Positions 47,901 to 61,100 of a DNA stretch of 64,000 nt are shown here, piece by piece. Origin of the DNA: Brachionus rotundiformis (lineage: Eukaryota > Rotifera > Eurotatoria > Ploima > Brachionidae); NCBI GenBank assembly GCA_016802295.1, contig JAESIW010000200.1, positions 2,369,825-2,433,824 on the forward strand, written 5' to 3'. The position numbers were made by a program, and so were the translations under genes. A model generated the notes under the pieces. It was given only the letters and a program-made list of their open reading frames with translations, had not been told where the DNA came from and made no database searches. Position 1 is the first letter of the stretch, and each line of letters opens with the position of its first letter.

Positions 47901-50438
47901 TTATTATAAAAAACAACAAATTCATGTCAAAAGAAATTAATATTAAAAGTAAGATTAAAAATAGAGCGAATTTTAATTTTTAATTTCACTAATAAATACT
48001 TAATCGATATATTTTAATTAAGAATATATATAAGTAGAATAAATTAATAAAAAACCTTTTATTTATTAATCAAATAAACATGTTTAATTATATTAATTTC
48101 ATCTAATTCAACTATTAAAATAATTTTTATAAATATCAATTAAAATTAAAATCCAAGCAATTAGCCAATTTTTGAATAAATTAATTATCTACCTCTTATA
48201 AATTTTAATTTTTACTAATGTAAATAAATTTTGAGATATAAAAAGTATCAAAATTGACATTTTATTTAAATATATAATTTTAACATATGCAATAAAACAA
48301 ATACAATATCAGACAATTTAATTATAATTTTAAATTTCTAAGTCTGTAAAAAAATTTTATTTAAATTTTTAACTAATCCTATTAAAATAAATATATACCT
48401 TTCGTATAATTGTTGACTTTAAATAAATTGTTTTTTAATAAAATTTAGATTCAAAAATAATAATAATTATGCACCTTTATGGCTATTTGATTGTTTTTCT
48501 TGGTGCTTATCGATTTTATTTATTTAGGAATAGAATGAAAATTTTATATATTTATAGCCCGTATTAAATACTAGCCAGACTTAATTGAATCGCTTTTAGA
48601 CCCTATAAAACACTATCATTGATGATATATTCTACTATTTTCAGGCAATTTTATGAAATCATGAAAATTTCATAAAATAAATGGCAAATTAAATTCTCTT
48701 AAGTGCTAGTTTAGAGTTAATCTTGATTCGGGCCTTTAAATTAATTATCAATACTTGTTTTTTTTATTGAGCGTTTGTTCTTAAGAAAAATTATGTTTTC
48801 AAGTCACGCTTTCATAAAACTCGGAATCAATTAATAAAATTTCCCCCTTTTTTTTTTTATTGATTCAAGAGGCAATTATAATTTCATTCAAAATAATTCA
48901 AAATTTTAATTGATCTTGAATCGTTCAGAATGTCTCAATATTTTTATATTTTTTTAATTAAAAAGAAACTATCAGAAAAATCAATTCATAGAAAGAATGG
49001 TTTTTATCTAAACAAATATTGTTTTCTACAATTATGAATTAAAATTTAGCTTTTTTTCAAAATTTTCATCAAAATATTATATCACTGCCAGTGTTATAAA
49101 AATCGATTTTATGACTATTTAGTTAAAAATATATGGTCGAAAATGAATAATTAGTTTTAAATTAATAAATGTAAATAACCAAAATTTATAAAATTCAATT
49201 TCATAATGAATATATAAATGGTCTTATATCGTCCTGAAAGCAAATATTATCTAAAATTTTAAAAACATTTTAAAATTAAAGCTAATAAAAAAATTTATAT
49301 ATTTTATGAAAAAATTAAAAAAATCTTTAGTCAAAGCAATGAATTAGCGACAATATTAATTTTTATAGATCAATCTAATATTTAAACGAAACCTTTTATT
49401 GTTTTTAATAATTTTTAGTAAAATTTAAATTTCTGCTAATTTCAAATGACATTGTTGCTCAATGCAAAAAATACCCTTCTAATATATAAAAGATAATTTT
49501 CCAGGATATTTCTTTTCACGCTTGCATTTAGATGTCAAAAATTAATTTTGTTTTCAAATAATTTTTTTAATAAAAAAATTTCACTTATTCAAAATCAATA
49601 CTTAGATTTTTTTTTTTTTTAAATTATTTTTAGATATACTAAATATTGAAATAAAATTTTAATATTGGATAGAACTTTATCTTTTTAAATTTAAAATATA
49701 TAATATTGATAACAGTAATTTTTTTTTTAGTATTTTTACTGCTTTGTTTTTGATGGGCTGTTACCAATTTTATATTTCTAAAAAACAGGTTTCTAAAATT
49801 TATTTAAAATAAATAAAAGGTATTATATAACAATTAAGAACTTATCTCTATATCTTTTATTTCAGGCTTACCTTATTCAAATATTTCGCCAATGTGATGT
49901 GACGGCTCAAATAAAATATATGAATAAATTCATAAAAAAAATTATTTGTTTAAAAATTTGAAAAATAACAAAAAATATTAAAGCTTTATCAGAAATTATT
50001 TGAAATATTGAAAAGAAAAAATTTTAAATCAAATATAAAAGTTGAGTTTAATAAAAACTTTTTACATGTGATTTTTAGGCTTAAAAATTGATTTAAGTAT
50101 TGGTAAATTTTAATCCAACAATGACTAAAATTTCTAATAAACATACCTTTTAAAAATGTAAATTTAATTTTGCATTGCAGGCCTCCTAAGAACTATGTGG
50201 CAAATTAGAATAAAGATTAATATTTAATTTAAAATCTAGTTTGAACGCATTCACAAGACTGAATTTTTGAATCATAAATTTATCACAAAATATAATTTTC
50301 TGATTTAATTAGGACTTAAAAAAGCCTGCTCAAATCACTAGATTATTATCTAATATTACTAACAATCTTTGAATTATTCTTTTTGTTTAAAGATTTTTTT
50401 GACCCTAATTTATCCTCGAAGACAAAATAAAATCGATC
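35939..50438. other. 14.5-kb AT-rich gene desert
   Basis: I see no supported coding frame, RNA gene, or terminal-repeat element. A slightly GC-richer patch near 37.6-37.7 kb and scattered ones (38.95 kb, 47.47 kb) stand out from the background but have no recognisable content. The flanks should hold the syndecan promoter (left) and the AP1M1 promoter (right). Confidence 0.55.
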
Positions 50439-51923
50439 ATGTCCCTATCGGCTATTTACATCCTCGATTCAAAAGGAAAAGTAATTTTTTTTACCAACTA
50501 CATTACCAAATCAAGTTAGTTAATAATACAAAGGTTTTGATATCACGGAACTACCGAGGCGATGTGGAAATGAATATTATTGAAAGGTTTATGCAGCTTT
50601 TGCTTGAACAGGAAGACGAAAACAACCTGAATCCCATAATTCAGCACGGAGATGTGGCCTTTATTTATGTCAAGCATACAAATGTTTATCGTTAGCAAAA
50701 ATTAAGTCTTAAATTATTCCAAAATAAACTTTTTTTATCAAGTTGTGGCTGTGACCAAAATAAACACCAATGCCACCTTGGTATTGTCATTTCTTTACAA
50801 GATAATCAAAGTTTTTTGTGATTATTTCAATGAATTGGAAGAGGAAAGCATTCGAGATAACTTTGTAATCATCTATGAATTACTTGATGAATTTATGGAC
50901 TTTGGTTATCCGCAGACAACCGATTACAAAATTCTCCAGGAATACATCACTCAAGAAGGACACCAAATAAACCAAACAAAACTACCTCCAGCAGTTACCA
51001 ATGCTGTTTCATGGAGAGCCGAGAACATAAAATACCGAAAGAATGAAGTTTTTTTAGATGTTATTGAGTCTGTAAATATTTTAGTAAGTGCATCCGGAAA
51101 TGTTTTAAGAAGTGAAATAGTTGGAGCAATTAAGATGAGGGTTTATCTCAGTGGTATGCCTGAGCTTCGACTTGGTCTAAATGATAAAATTTTATTTGAA
51201 AACATTGGAAGTAGGCTCATCAAAATTTAAAATTGGTAAAATAATTTTTTACTAAAATAAAATCATTAAGGGGGAAAAAATAAAGCAGTTGAATTGGAAG
51301 ATGTAAAATTCCATCAGTGTGTGAGGCTATCACGATTTGAAAATGATCGTACCATATCATTTATTCCTCCTGATGGTGACTTTGAGCTCATGTCCTACAG
51401 ATTAAATACCCAAGTAAAACCATTGTTTTGGATTGAGCCAGTGATCGAAAGATTTAGCCATTCGCGAGTAGAATATATGGTCAAAGCAAAAAGTCAATTC
51501 AAAAAACGAAGCACAGCTAACAATGTCGAAATAATAATTCCAGTACCATCAGATGCGGATGGAGCAAAATTCAAAACATCGAATGGGTATTGTAAATATG
51601 TGCCAGAGAAAAACTGTGTAGTTTGGAATTTGAAATCATTTCCAGGCGGCAAAGAATATCTAATGAGAGCCCACTTTAATTTGCCAAGTGTTCAAGCTGA
51701 AGAAATAGAGGGCAAGCCACCTATTCAAGTAAAATTTGAAATTCCCTATTTCACAACATCAGGAATACAAGTAAACTTATTTTTAAAGATTTTTTTAAAA
51801 TTTTTTGAATAAAAAATTTAACAGGTTCGATATCTGAAAATTATTGAAAAGAGTGGCTACCAAGCGTTACCATGGGTTAGATACATAACCCAAAACGGAG
51901 ACTATCAAATTAGAACAGCTTAG
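50439..51923 (+). CDS. AP1M1: AP-1 complex subunit mu
   Basis: Exons 50439-50480 (14 codons: MSLSAIYILDSKGK), 50534-50690, 50743-51210, 51271-51770 and 51825-51923 give 421 residues, against 423 in human AP1M1. The N-terminal longin-type domain (VLISRNYRGDV, FVIIYELLDE, DFGYPQTTD) is followed by the mu-homology domain from about residue 164 (YRKNEVFLDVIESVN ... SFPGGKEYLMRAHF ... SGYQALPWVRYITQ). The subunit recognises YxxPhi sorting signals in clathrin-coated vesicles between trans-Golgi and endosomes. The sequence favours AP-1 over AP-2 (RNYRGDV, VELEDVKFHQCVRLSRFEND). The first exon is tiny and easily missed. Confidence 0.98.
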
Positions 51924-52309
51924 ACTAAATTATTATTTATTTATATTTTCAACAAGTATTTATTTATTAATTATCGATTTTATAAAAATTGATGAAATAT
52001 TTTTCAAGTGAAATAATATTTTGATAAAAATTAAAAAACAAAAGTTTCTGTTTAATAAGTTTTTTTTTTTTAAATAGGTACAGATTTTTATGTTTTATTT
52101 TGTTTGAGTCTCGATATTGACTCCAAAATTTTTGAAATAAATTAATTTCTTGAATGTCTAATTCTAAAATTTATTGTTTATTTTTTGATCAAAAATAAAG
52201 TATATCATTTTCTTGACATTTTGAAAATGAATCTTAAAAAATAAATTTTAAATGAAGACAATTTTAACAAAGAGATCTTTAAATATTGCGGATAAAAAAA
52301 TAAAATAAT

Positions 52310-52338
52310 ATCATATCAATAATTAAAATAATTTAATA
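52310..52338. repeat. Left copy of a 29-bp target-site duplication
   Basis: A 29-bp sequence beginning ATCATATCAATAATTAAAAT is identical to 52775-52803 and brackets the LINE fragment. Confidence 0.9.
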
Positions 52339-52774
52339 AAGCAGTAGTAGTAGTTTAAACTGCAGCTTAGAGGTTATCTTAGCTTAGCCCTAGAGAGCAG
52401 TCGCTTCTATTTGTTTTGCCATCCAACTATCAATCCTACCTTTAAAACTATTTAGATTCTTTGCTTTTACAGCATCCTCCGGGAGTTTATTCCATCCATT
52501 CACAATTCTATTTGTAAAAAAGTATTGTCTTGGAAGAAAATTTTTCAAATAGGCAACATAAAACTATAATTGATTCCTTTATTAAATTTGATTATCTTTT
52601 TAAATTTCTTCATAATTTTTTACCAATTTGTGCATCTGGATTAGATCAGCTCACCATGTACTGATAGCAGATGCGATCTAACTATTGAGCAATACAATAA
52701 TTTGATAGTCTCGCTACAGGGATATTTAAATTCTTTCTTAATTTAACCCAACATTCTATTTGCTTTAGCTGTAG
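52339..52774 (-). mobile_element. Short 5'-truncated LINE insertion with target-site duplication
   Basis: The 436-bp insert carries a minus-strand tail of reverse transcriptase ORF2 at 52536-52390: LPRQYFFTNRIVNGWNKLP, then KNLNSFKGRIDSWM, with a proper TAG stop. A (CTA)n-like tail (GTAGTAGTAG on the plus strand, 52342-52354) marks its 3' end. It belongs to the same broad non-LTR family as the copy at 33 kb but has a different tail. Upstream coding is broken. It lies between AP1M1 and the four-TM gene and disrupts neither. Confidence 0.88.
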
Positions 52775-52803
52775 ATCATATCAATAATTAAAATAATTTA
52801 ATA
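52775..52803. repeat. Right copy of the 29-bp target-site duplication
   Basis: Identical to 52310-52338 over 29 bp. Such a long duplication fits target-primed reverse transcription. Confidence 0.9.
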
Positions 52804-53755
52804 TAATTAGATCACTCTGTATGTAAATATGAACCTTTATGTTTCTAATCATTAAATCAAACCTGAATTGTTTTTAAGTGACAAGTCATAAATCAAGTGA
52901 ATGATTCAAATTGTAAAAAAAAAATTTCCAACTCGTGTAAAAACGTTTATTTTTAATTAATTTTTCATAATTCATTAATATTTGAATGTTAAGGACTTAA
53001 CTTAAGGTATTTACATACATGACTTAAGAAAAATCAAGTCATGACTTTGACTTTTTATCAATCAAACCAAAAGTTAATACATATTGCTTTGAAGTATTTT
53101 GAAGGTACAAGGTTCCATCTACCAATTGTTTCAATTATTGATCTAAAAGTTAAATTATTCACTCAATATTCAATATTTCAAAATATCAAGTTCCAATTTC
53201 TTAACACTTGATAATATAAAATATGACAAAAACAGATCTTTTTTAGTTATATATATTTTTAGGGTTTTAATTTAGCAAATTTGTGATATATATTTGATCC
53301 AATTACCATAAAAGCAAAGTTTAATAAAAATAATATTGTTTGTGATGTTTTTGAATAGACAAGAGGTAAATAAATTTGTGAAATTTATTATTTGGTTGTG
53401 AGTGTCATATTCTGCTACTGTTTCTAAAATTAAATTAATTTTTTACTCATTTACATTTAAATAATTTTGTTCTCGCTAATGGTAGTCATTTTTTTAATAA
53501 AAAATCATATTCAAAATCAATTATAAATTAAAATTTTTTTTTATTATTTGTAAATAAATACGATCGATTTAAAAGGCATTTGATTATCTTTTTAAAATTA
53601 AAAAAAATTACAAGCACAAATATAAATATTCTGCACAATTATCTTTAGTTATTAACATATAAAAGAGTTCATTAAATTTGTTTGTCTCGCAAAGGTTAAA
53701 AATACTAAAAATCTATATGGAACAAAAAGAGCACCTTTGACTAATTATTAATTAT

Positions 53756-55689
53756 TTAAAAATTTTTTCGTTGATTAAATAACTCAATATTGGATAGGTG
53801 CATTGTAGTTTCAGAAATTGTTTTATTAAATGGTTTTTTGGACAAAATACAATCATTTGAATGCAGGAATTCGCTTAAATTATCTTTATTACAAGCGGCT
53901 ATATTGACACAATTGCACTCAGGGCTCCTCAGATAACTGGCAGTTTTATCTTGATCAAGACTTTGTCCAAGAGGATTTTTCTTTTGATACGGCAGTCCAC
54001 CTAGACTTGAGGGAGGTGGCAAATAAATTTGGTGACTGGTTAAGTTTAACTTTTGACCACTAAGAATCATATTTTCATATTTTTTTCTTACCTCTTTTTC
54101 AGCTGTAAATGGTAGAGTATTGTTAAAATTGAACAGATTTCTTTTTTTATCTTTACCAATAGATCTACCAACCGATCTTCCAATCGATTCAAATTCAATG
54201 GGAATTACAGTCTCATCAGATAAGTTAATGTTTTTTTCTATAGATGAATACTCGGGCTTTATTTGACTACTTAATGTTTGTCTTGACTTCTTTTTTTCTT
54301 TCAATTTTGGACCATTTTTAGAGTAACCATTAGTTGACCGGTCCAAAACTGTATCCTTTTGGTCAAGAGATCGGTTTCGTTTTTTGGTTAAACTTTTTAT
54401 ATCAGGTCGCTGATAAAACTCGACATCATCAACATTTACAAATCGATGGGTAAATTCACCATTTTGTGATGGTCGAACAAGAATTTCGTACTTGTTACGT
54501 GGATTAAATTTATACTCAATTAAATTTTGTTTTAATTGACCAGTGGTACTAGAATTAGTTGAACTTTTGTCGAAAGATTGTTCAGGAGTTGAATCCAAGA
54601 CATTAAATCCAATGTCGTTTGGGAAAGATAAATTTCTAGATCTTATGGAAGTGTCTTGTTGTTCGACCGGACTGGTCACATCTGGCTTTGGCATTATATC
54701 TACAGTTGGATACTTTGGATTTAGATCTAAATTGTTGTAACTGCTCAGCACTTTTCCATTTATTATGTCACGTTTAAGTGGCTTGATCATTTTTTGTAAA
54801 AAATTATTCCGCCTAGTTCGATTAACGTGATAAACCAGCACTATAGCAATACATGGCAAATCAATTGAAATTCTGACCACAAGCGCTATTAGTGTATAAA
54901 ACCCTTCGGTGGTATTTAGCCAGTCCTTTAAAGCAAATCTAATCAAAATTTGAATTTTTATCCAAAAAATTTTACAAATGAATTTTCAGCCAAAACGATA
55001 TTTAGGCCTATTTCTGGCAAAATGAAGACACCAAGCGAAATTATCCAAAACAGAATTAAATTAAGATTTTCCTTTAAAAAAAAATTTTTTTCGTCTCATT
55101 TAATTTTATATTTAATTTACCTTCTGAATAGCAACAATTAGTAAAAAAGACATCAAAGTCATTAGCAGATAGCCTGCTAATAAGAGATAGAGAGGAAAAT
55201 ATTTAGGTGCTAGAATAAATTCAATTAATTTTTAAAATTAAATTCAATACTGAGCTTACTATTGTAAGTCATTAATTGAACTATGGTCAGCAAAGAGGTT
55301 CCACCATAGGCAAACTTTAATTATTACAATTATTAAATAAAATTTTTTAAAAACTAAATTACTAATGAGTAAATGGAAGCAGCGTAAGTACAACACAACA
55401 GCGGATAGCCGAGAAAAGTCAGCTTTTTGGGAATTTTGACCGATTCTATGCTTTCAAACATTGGCATCTTAGACTGAGCACTGGTGCTGTTCAGAGTAGC
55501 CAATTCGGTGTTGACCTGTCCGTCGTCTAGAAGCTCTGCGGAATTCAATTCAATCTCGTTGTTCAAAATTTTCATATCCGAAAATTGTTCATCATTATTC
55601 AAATTATAAGAACCAGATCTTGGCAAAAAATTTTTAACAGTATGCTTTAACAAGTCTTTTTTGATGTATTCGTTTTCACAGTTATCCAT
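53756..55689 (-). CDS. Unrecognised four-transmembrane protein with long cytoplasmic tail
   Basis: Exons 55689-55363, 55314-55260, 55209-55121, 55071-54976 and 54925-53756 join in frame to 578 residues. A soluble N-terminus of about 90 residues precedes four hydrophobic helices: LGYPLLCCTYAASIYSLF..., YFPLYLLLAGYLLMTLMSFL, LILFWIISLGVFILPEIGL and FYTLIALVVRISIDLPCIAI. The last exon supplies helix 4 and a basic/Ser-rich tail of about 350 residues (NRTRRNNFLQKMIKPLKRD, SIGRSVGRSIGKDKKR). Short helix spacing suggests a tetraspan fold of the MARVEL or insect DUF4728 kind, but I recognise no diagnostic motif. No function is assigned. The join into exon 5 uses AG at 54927-54926, skipping an earlier AG that breaks the frame. 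Confidence 0.75.
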
Positions 55690-57537
55690 TTGATTTCAAC
55701 ATTTAATTTATTAACAAGATCAAATACAGCCTTAAATGAAAAAAATTAAAAAAAAGAGAGAAAATTAAATTTTTTATGATTATTTGAGTTGAAAAATTAA
55801 AATTAATTTAAAACTAACTTGATAACTTGATCATGTTTTTTAAGTGTTAAAATTGCGATCAAGCAATTGAGGATGTTTAATCGAAAACTTAGAATTTTAA
55901 GCAATCTTAAAAAGCATTTTAATTGTAATATCGATTAGTTAGAATAAATTTTTTATGTTTTTTTATTATTTGTTGAGAAAAATAGCTAGCAATTTATAAT
56001 CGAAACTAAAACTATAATTTTAAACTCTAAACAAAAATTTGTATATTTCGCTTGTCATTCAAATACTAAAAAATTCAATTCGGCTATCACTAAACATTAT
56101 AATTATCATTTTTGTTGATATATTGAAATTAAACACTTAATGTAATCAAAGCTTATTTTTATTAGCTCAATTGCCTGCTACTTAAAACCCAAATGAATTT
56201 TAAAGTTTGAAGCTACAAAGATAATAATAAAGATTACTTAATAAAATTGTGTGACTTGTTAATTATCATTTTTGTTTTATCACAAATCAAAATAATAAAT
56301 TTTTCAAAATCAAGCTGATTTCTAATCAATTTTTTTAGGAGGAAATTAAAATTAAACTTATCAAAATATGCTCACTCTAATTAAATTCAGAATTTACAAA
56401 ATGAATTAAAATATATTATTTGATTTACTTTGACTTAGAGCTTGCTTTTTTCATTCGAAATTAATTAATTTTTCAATTAAAATCTATTTTTTTTAAATAA
56501 AATATTGATTAATATTGAACAATCTATCTATGGTAGACTTGATTTTTTCAAGTATTTAATATTATATTTGAATTATCATTGAGACCTAAAAAATTAAAAA
56601 AAAAAACAAAATAAATGAATCAAAAAAGTTTAATGATTCTTGAACAAAGACATAAAATATTTGAAATTATGCATCGAACCCTAGAGACCTATTTGAGATA
56701 AAAGTCCATTAAAATTGGATCATTTATTTTTATTGCGATTAAATTTTATCATGGACGATCTTGAGACTCATAGCGAAATTAATCTCCAAAAATTCTGAGA
56801 ACTTAACATAAAAATTCCAAGAGTTGTCTAATTAATTAATATAAGTAAAATTTCCATCTTCTTGAAAAATTATCAATTGAGAAAAAACTCAATCTAATTA
56901 AATTTTTATTATTGAAAATATTGACAGAGATATTAAAAGCTTATTAAACAAGGCGAAAAAAAAAACGCCATAGAACTAATGTAATCCACTACTATTATTT
57001 AATTAAGAACTTAAAATCTTTAATTATTCATTTTAATTATCTTTAAAAATATGAATTATTGAATGCCTAAATCAAGTAAAATCAAGATTTTGATTATTTC
57101 TAAAACTAAAATAGATAAAATATCTAACGCAAAAAATAAAATTTGAATTTGATTCCAAAATAATTTATTTCGACTTATATGTTTTATCAGATTAATCAAT
57201 TTTGCAATTATAAGTTATAACTAAACTAATAAAAAAATAGATTTATTAAAATTAAAAATTAATGAATAAGTGACACTGATTTTATGATAAATTACTTTTT
57301 TTAAATACAAATATTTTTATCTTCGTTAATTTAATAATATCGGCATTCATAATTAGAAATTATTTGTCTTATATTTAAAGCTTTCTAGATCACATGGTTT
57401 AAGTGCTTTTAATTAAATTTTCATTGCAATTCAAAATTGAATGCATTTTGAAAACTCTGGAGAAATTTTCAAAATAATATTTAACAAAATAAATTGACGG
57501 ATAGAAAAAAATTATAGCAAGCATTTTGAGTGATAAT
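55690..57537. other. Intergenic region between divergent four-TM and TRAPPC3 genes
   Basis: 1.85 kb, strongly AT-rich, with no supported gene. It must contain both promoters, but no element can be named. Confidence 0.45.
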
Positions 57538-58098
57538 ATGAGCAAAACAAGTGGTAAATACAGTGTCACTGATCCTAGAAAAATTTCATATGAGCTTTTC
57601 ACATTGACTTATGGATCTTTTGTGATGCAGTTGATCAAAGATTATGAGGATGTTGATGAAGTAAACAAGCAATTGGACAACATAGGCTACAATATGGGCG
57701 TCCGAATGATAGAGGATTTTCTTGCCCGGAATCCTCAGATCAGCCGATGCTCTGATTTTAGAGAAACAGCCGAGGTTCTTTCGAAGCAAGCATTTAAAAT
57801 GTTTCTCGGAATACAACCGCAGGTAACCAACTGGAACAGTTCTTTTGACGAATTTTCTCTGATTATCGATCCAAATCCTTTGACAGAATTTGTCGAATTT
57901 CCGGATCATGGTAAATTTGATAAATTACGCTATTCGCAAGTTATATGTGGTGCCATAAGAGGTGCACTTGAGATGGTTCAGCTAAAAGTTGATTGTAGTC
58001 TTAAGACTGACCAACACAAAGGTGACAGTACGTGTACAGAAATTAGAGTTAAATTTGTTGAAATTATAGAAGACGCGATACCTGTTGGAGAGGATTAA
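57538..58098 (+). CDS. TRAPPC3: Trafficking protein particle complex subunit 3 (Bet3)
   Basis: Single exon, 186 residues (human 180). Conserved blocks include SYELFTLTYGSFV, NKQLDNIGYNMGVRMIEDFL, RCSDFRETAEVLSKQAFKM and ALEMVQLKVDC. Cys71 (SRCSDF) matches the palmitoylated cysteine in the hydrophobic channel of Bet3. The protein is a core TRAPP subunit acting in ER-to-Golgi tethering and Rab1 activation. I chose the ATG at 57538; there is no earlier in-frame ATG within the frame. The stop lies only 61 bp from the stop codon of PWP2 on the other strand, so the 3' UTRs may overlap. Confidence 0.97.
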   Translation: MSKTSGKYSVTDPRKISYELFTLTYGSFVMQLIKDYEDVDEVNKQLDNIGYNMGVRMIEDFLARNPQISRCSDFRETAEVLSKQAFKMFLGIQPQVTNWNSSFDEFSLIIDPNPLTEFVEFPDHGKFDKLRYSQVICGAIRGALEMVQLKVDCSLKTDQHKGDSTCTEIRVKFVEIIEDAIPVGED

Positions 58099-58159
58099 AT
58101 TATTTCATATGTTTATTTTAATATAAAAATAAATTAAAAAAATTTTTTTGTTCAACTAA

Positions 58160-61100
58160 TTATTTATTTTTGATTGTTTTAAGAGAATTTAAATTGTCTT
58201 CTTGATCCGATTCAGTTGGCATTTCTTCATCCAGATCACTATACACTCCATTTTCATTATTGATGTCAAGTTTTCTCTTATTTTTTAGTTTATTTAATGA
58301 TAAGACATAGTCTATTGAATACATGTTGGAATCACATCTGAAAAAAAATTTATTTGAAATCATATTTTAAAATTTTAAGAATATCTCATATTTTGTAACT
58401 AAAATCAAGTTTTTTAGTTTTTTAGTTTCGTTATACTTTCAAGTATAATTTTAAGCTATCTTTTAGCTACATATATTAACTTATTTTATTTATTTTGTAG
58501 TCTCTTACATTTTGCCCAAGTCCTCAGATTTTTTGGTTAGTGCCTTTTCCAGATTACACAAAATAGAGAGCCTGGAAGCCACTCTTTGCTTTATTCTATT
58601 TCCATGTTTATACAGAATAGTTTGAGACCAGATCAAATAAAACTCTAAATGAGCTGATTTTTCTATTTGATTCGCTACAAACCCGAGTAATTTATCTACA
58701 TAAACATCAGACAATGAATCGACCACTATATCAATGGTCGTGTGTGGTGTTTTTTCCAAAACTTGAGTAATTAATGCATCTTCATTAAGTCTCAGCGCTT
58801 GCATTAAAGCCAATGAATAGTCGTGATTGTTCAAGGTGTTTTTAATTGTTTTTGGAGTGATGTCGATGTCTAGATCGAATGGATCGAATATCAAACTAGT
58901 ATCCAAAGAATAAATAAGCAAGCCTTCGGTGGTACATGCGGACCATGAACGAGCAGTTGGCGAGAAGCGGACACAAGAAACTTGAATCTCAGGTTTAAAA
59001 ACTCGAGAGCTGTAATCACCTTTTACCACACCAGGAAGACTTATTTTGTTGTTATCCAACTCATTGTCGGGATTTTTTTCTACCAAATCTAAACTACCCC
59101 ATTCAGTCATCTTACGTCTGTCCAGAAATTCCTTAAAATTTTAATTTTGTATATAAGAATAACATTTTTTTAAAATTTTACATCTATTCCATCAAAACTT
59201 TTGTTCTGAGAAATCTCAAATCGGCGCACAAGCATCTCTTCTTTTACATTATAGATACAAATATATTTTGATTTACCACCAGCAATTATATATTCGCCAT
59301 CTATGGTGTAACATAAGGATTTAAAGGATCTTTTTAAATAAAAAATTAAAAAATTCTATTTTATCGATTTATATTTGGCACATTACTTGCCAAAATGCAT
59401 TTTTTTAGCAGTCACTTTATCAGTTTCCTTTCTAGAATAGCCAAGATCGTGCTTGCATTCAATACTATTGACAATGGCTTGCTGGTCAGCCTCATTTATG
59501 TTAATAACCACTATTTGAGCATCCAAAGTCGAAACAGCTACATGTTTACCATCTGGTTTGAAGCACACAGTCAAAGCGTCTGAACTCAAAGTGTACATTT
59601 CTCGACTCCCCTTGCCTTCAAAAACATCCCATGTACGACAAGTCTTGTCCCACGATGTGCTTGCCAGTATTGGATGCACCGACGGACTGAAAGCAACGCC
59701 GCTAATAGGGCCTTCATGTCCACACAGAGTTTGGAGTAAATGACCGGTTTGCATTGACCACACGAATATTTCAAAAGCATCAAAGCCTCCAGCAGCTATC
59801 AGTTCTCCGCTAGAGTCTATGGACAGGCAAGAAAACTGCACTGGCTGTGGTGTTGTAAAAGTTCTAAAATTTCTATACCTATTCAAATCAAAGGCTCTAA
59901 CTGTACCATCTAGAGAAGCTGAGCAAACTACTTGACCATTAGATTTAAACTGAATTCCTGTTATTGGTGCGTTGTGCTCATTAAAAGTTACAAAACATTG
60001 GCTATTTAGAGTATTCCATATTTTTACTTTTCCATCTTCACCACCAGATGCTATGTACATTCCTGATGGCGAATATGCCAGCTGAGACATGTTATTAAAA
60101 TGACCCTGTTGTTTTAGAACATAGGTCTCAGATTGCCATTCCCATACTAGAAGTTGACCAAGACCTTGACAAGCAATCGCTATCCAATCTCCTGTTTTGT
60201 TGAATAGGCAAGAGGTTACCGGATACTGAGATATACTAAATAAATTAACAGATTAGATTATTAACTTAAAAAGTGAATGAAAAGTTAAATATTAGACTAA
60301 AATTAATTACTTTAGAGAATGGATTAGATTAAAATGTGGAAGCTCGTGAAGAAGAAATGAACCATTTGAGAATCCGCTAACAAGAATGCGATTACCTTTG
60401 TGATAGTCACAGCTAAGCAAGGCTACTGGACAATTTACTTCGAGTGCATCTCGTATACCGAATCTAAACAAAAAAATATTAATTTTTTTTAATTTATATT
60501 TCTAATTTTTATAAATACTTGGCTTTTTTTTTAAACTGAACTTTTTTTTCCCGTTCATTGTTCTCAATTTGAAGATTTTCGTCATTTTTTTCAAGCTCAT
60601 CTTCTAATTCGCCAGGTTTGCTTATCGAGAGTTCATCAGTATCTTGACCAATACCTTCGATTAGATCATTTTCTTTAGGTATTAAGTTTTTTAATTCAGT
60701 ATCTGACTCCCACACATTTAGACGACCATTTTTGCCAATGGTATACGCATTTAATGAGTTCTTTTCAAAAAAACAACCCATTATGGACTCACTATGACCA
60801 CCTAGCACGTAACAGTTCAAATTTTTAAATCCTTCTACAGCATAAATTCGTGAACTCATATCTTTAGAGCCAGCTATTAATACTTTTGAATCACTGGTCC
60901 AATCGAGACAAACATTGTCGTCATAAGCGCCATAGAATGTCCGAATCAAAACAAATGGATTGAATTGTTTATTCTTACCAGGTGCATGGTATAACAAGAC
61001 TTTATTTTCTTTACAGACTGCAAATTTTCTAAGAAATTAAAAATTTAATTCACTAGAAGATTTAAACAAATTTTTTTTCTACTTTCCATCTGGACTAAAC

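Noticed and set aside
54543..54740. Plus-strand frame inside the four-TM gene
   Set aside because: Antisense shadow of its long last exon.
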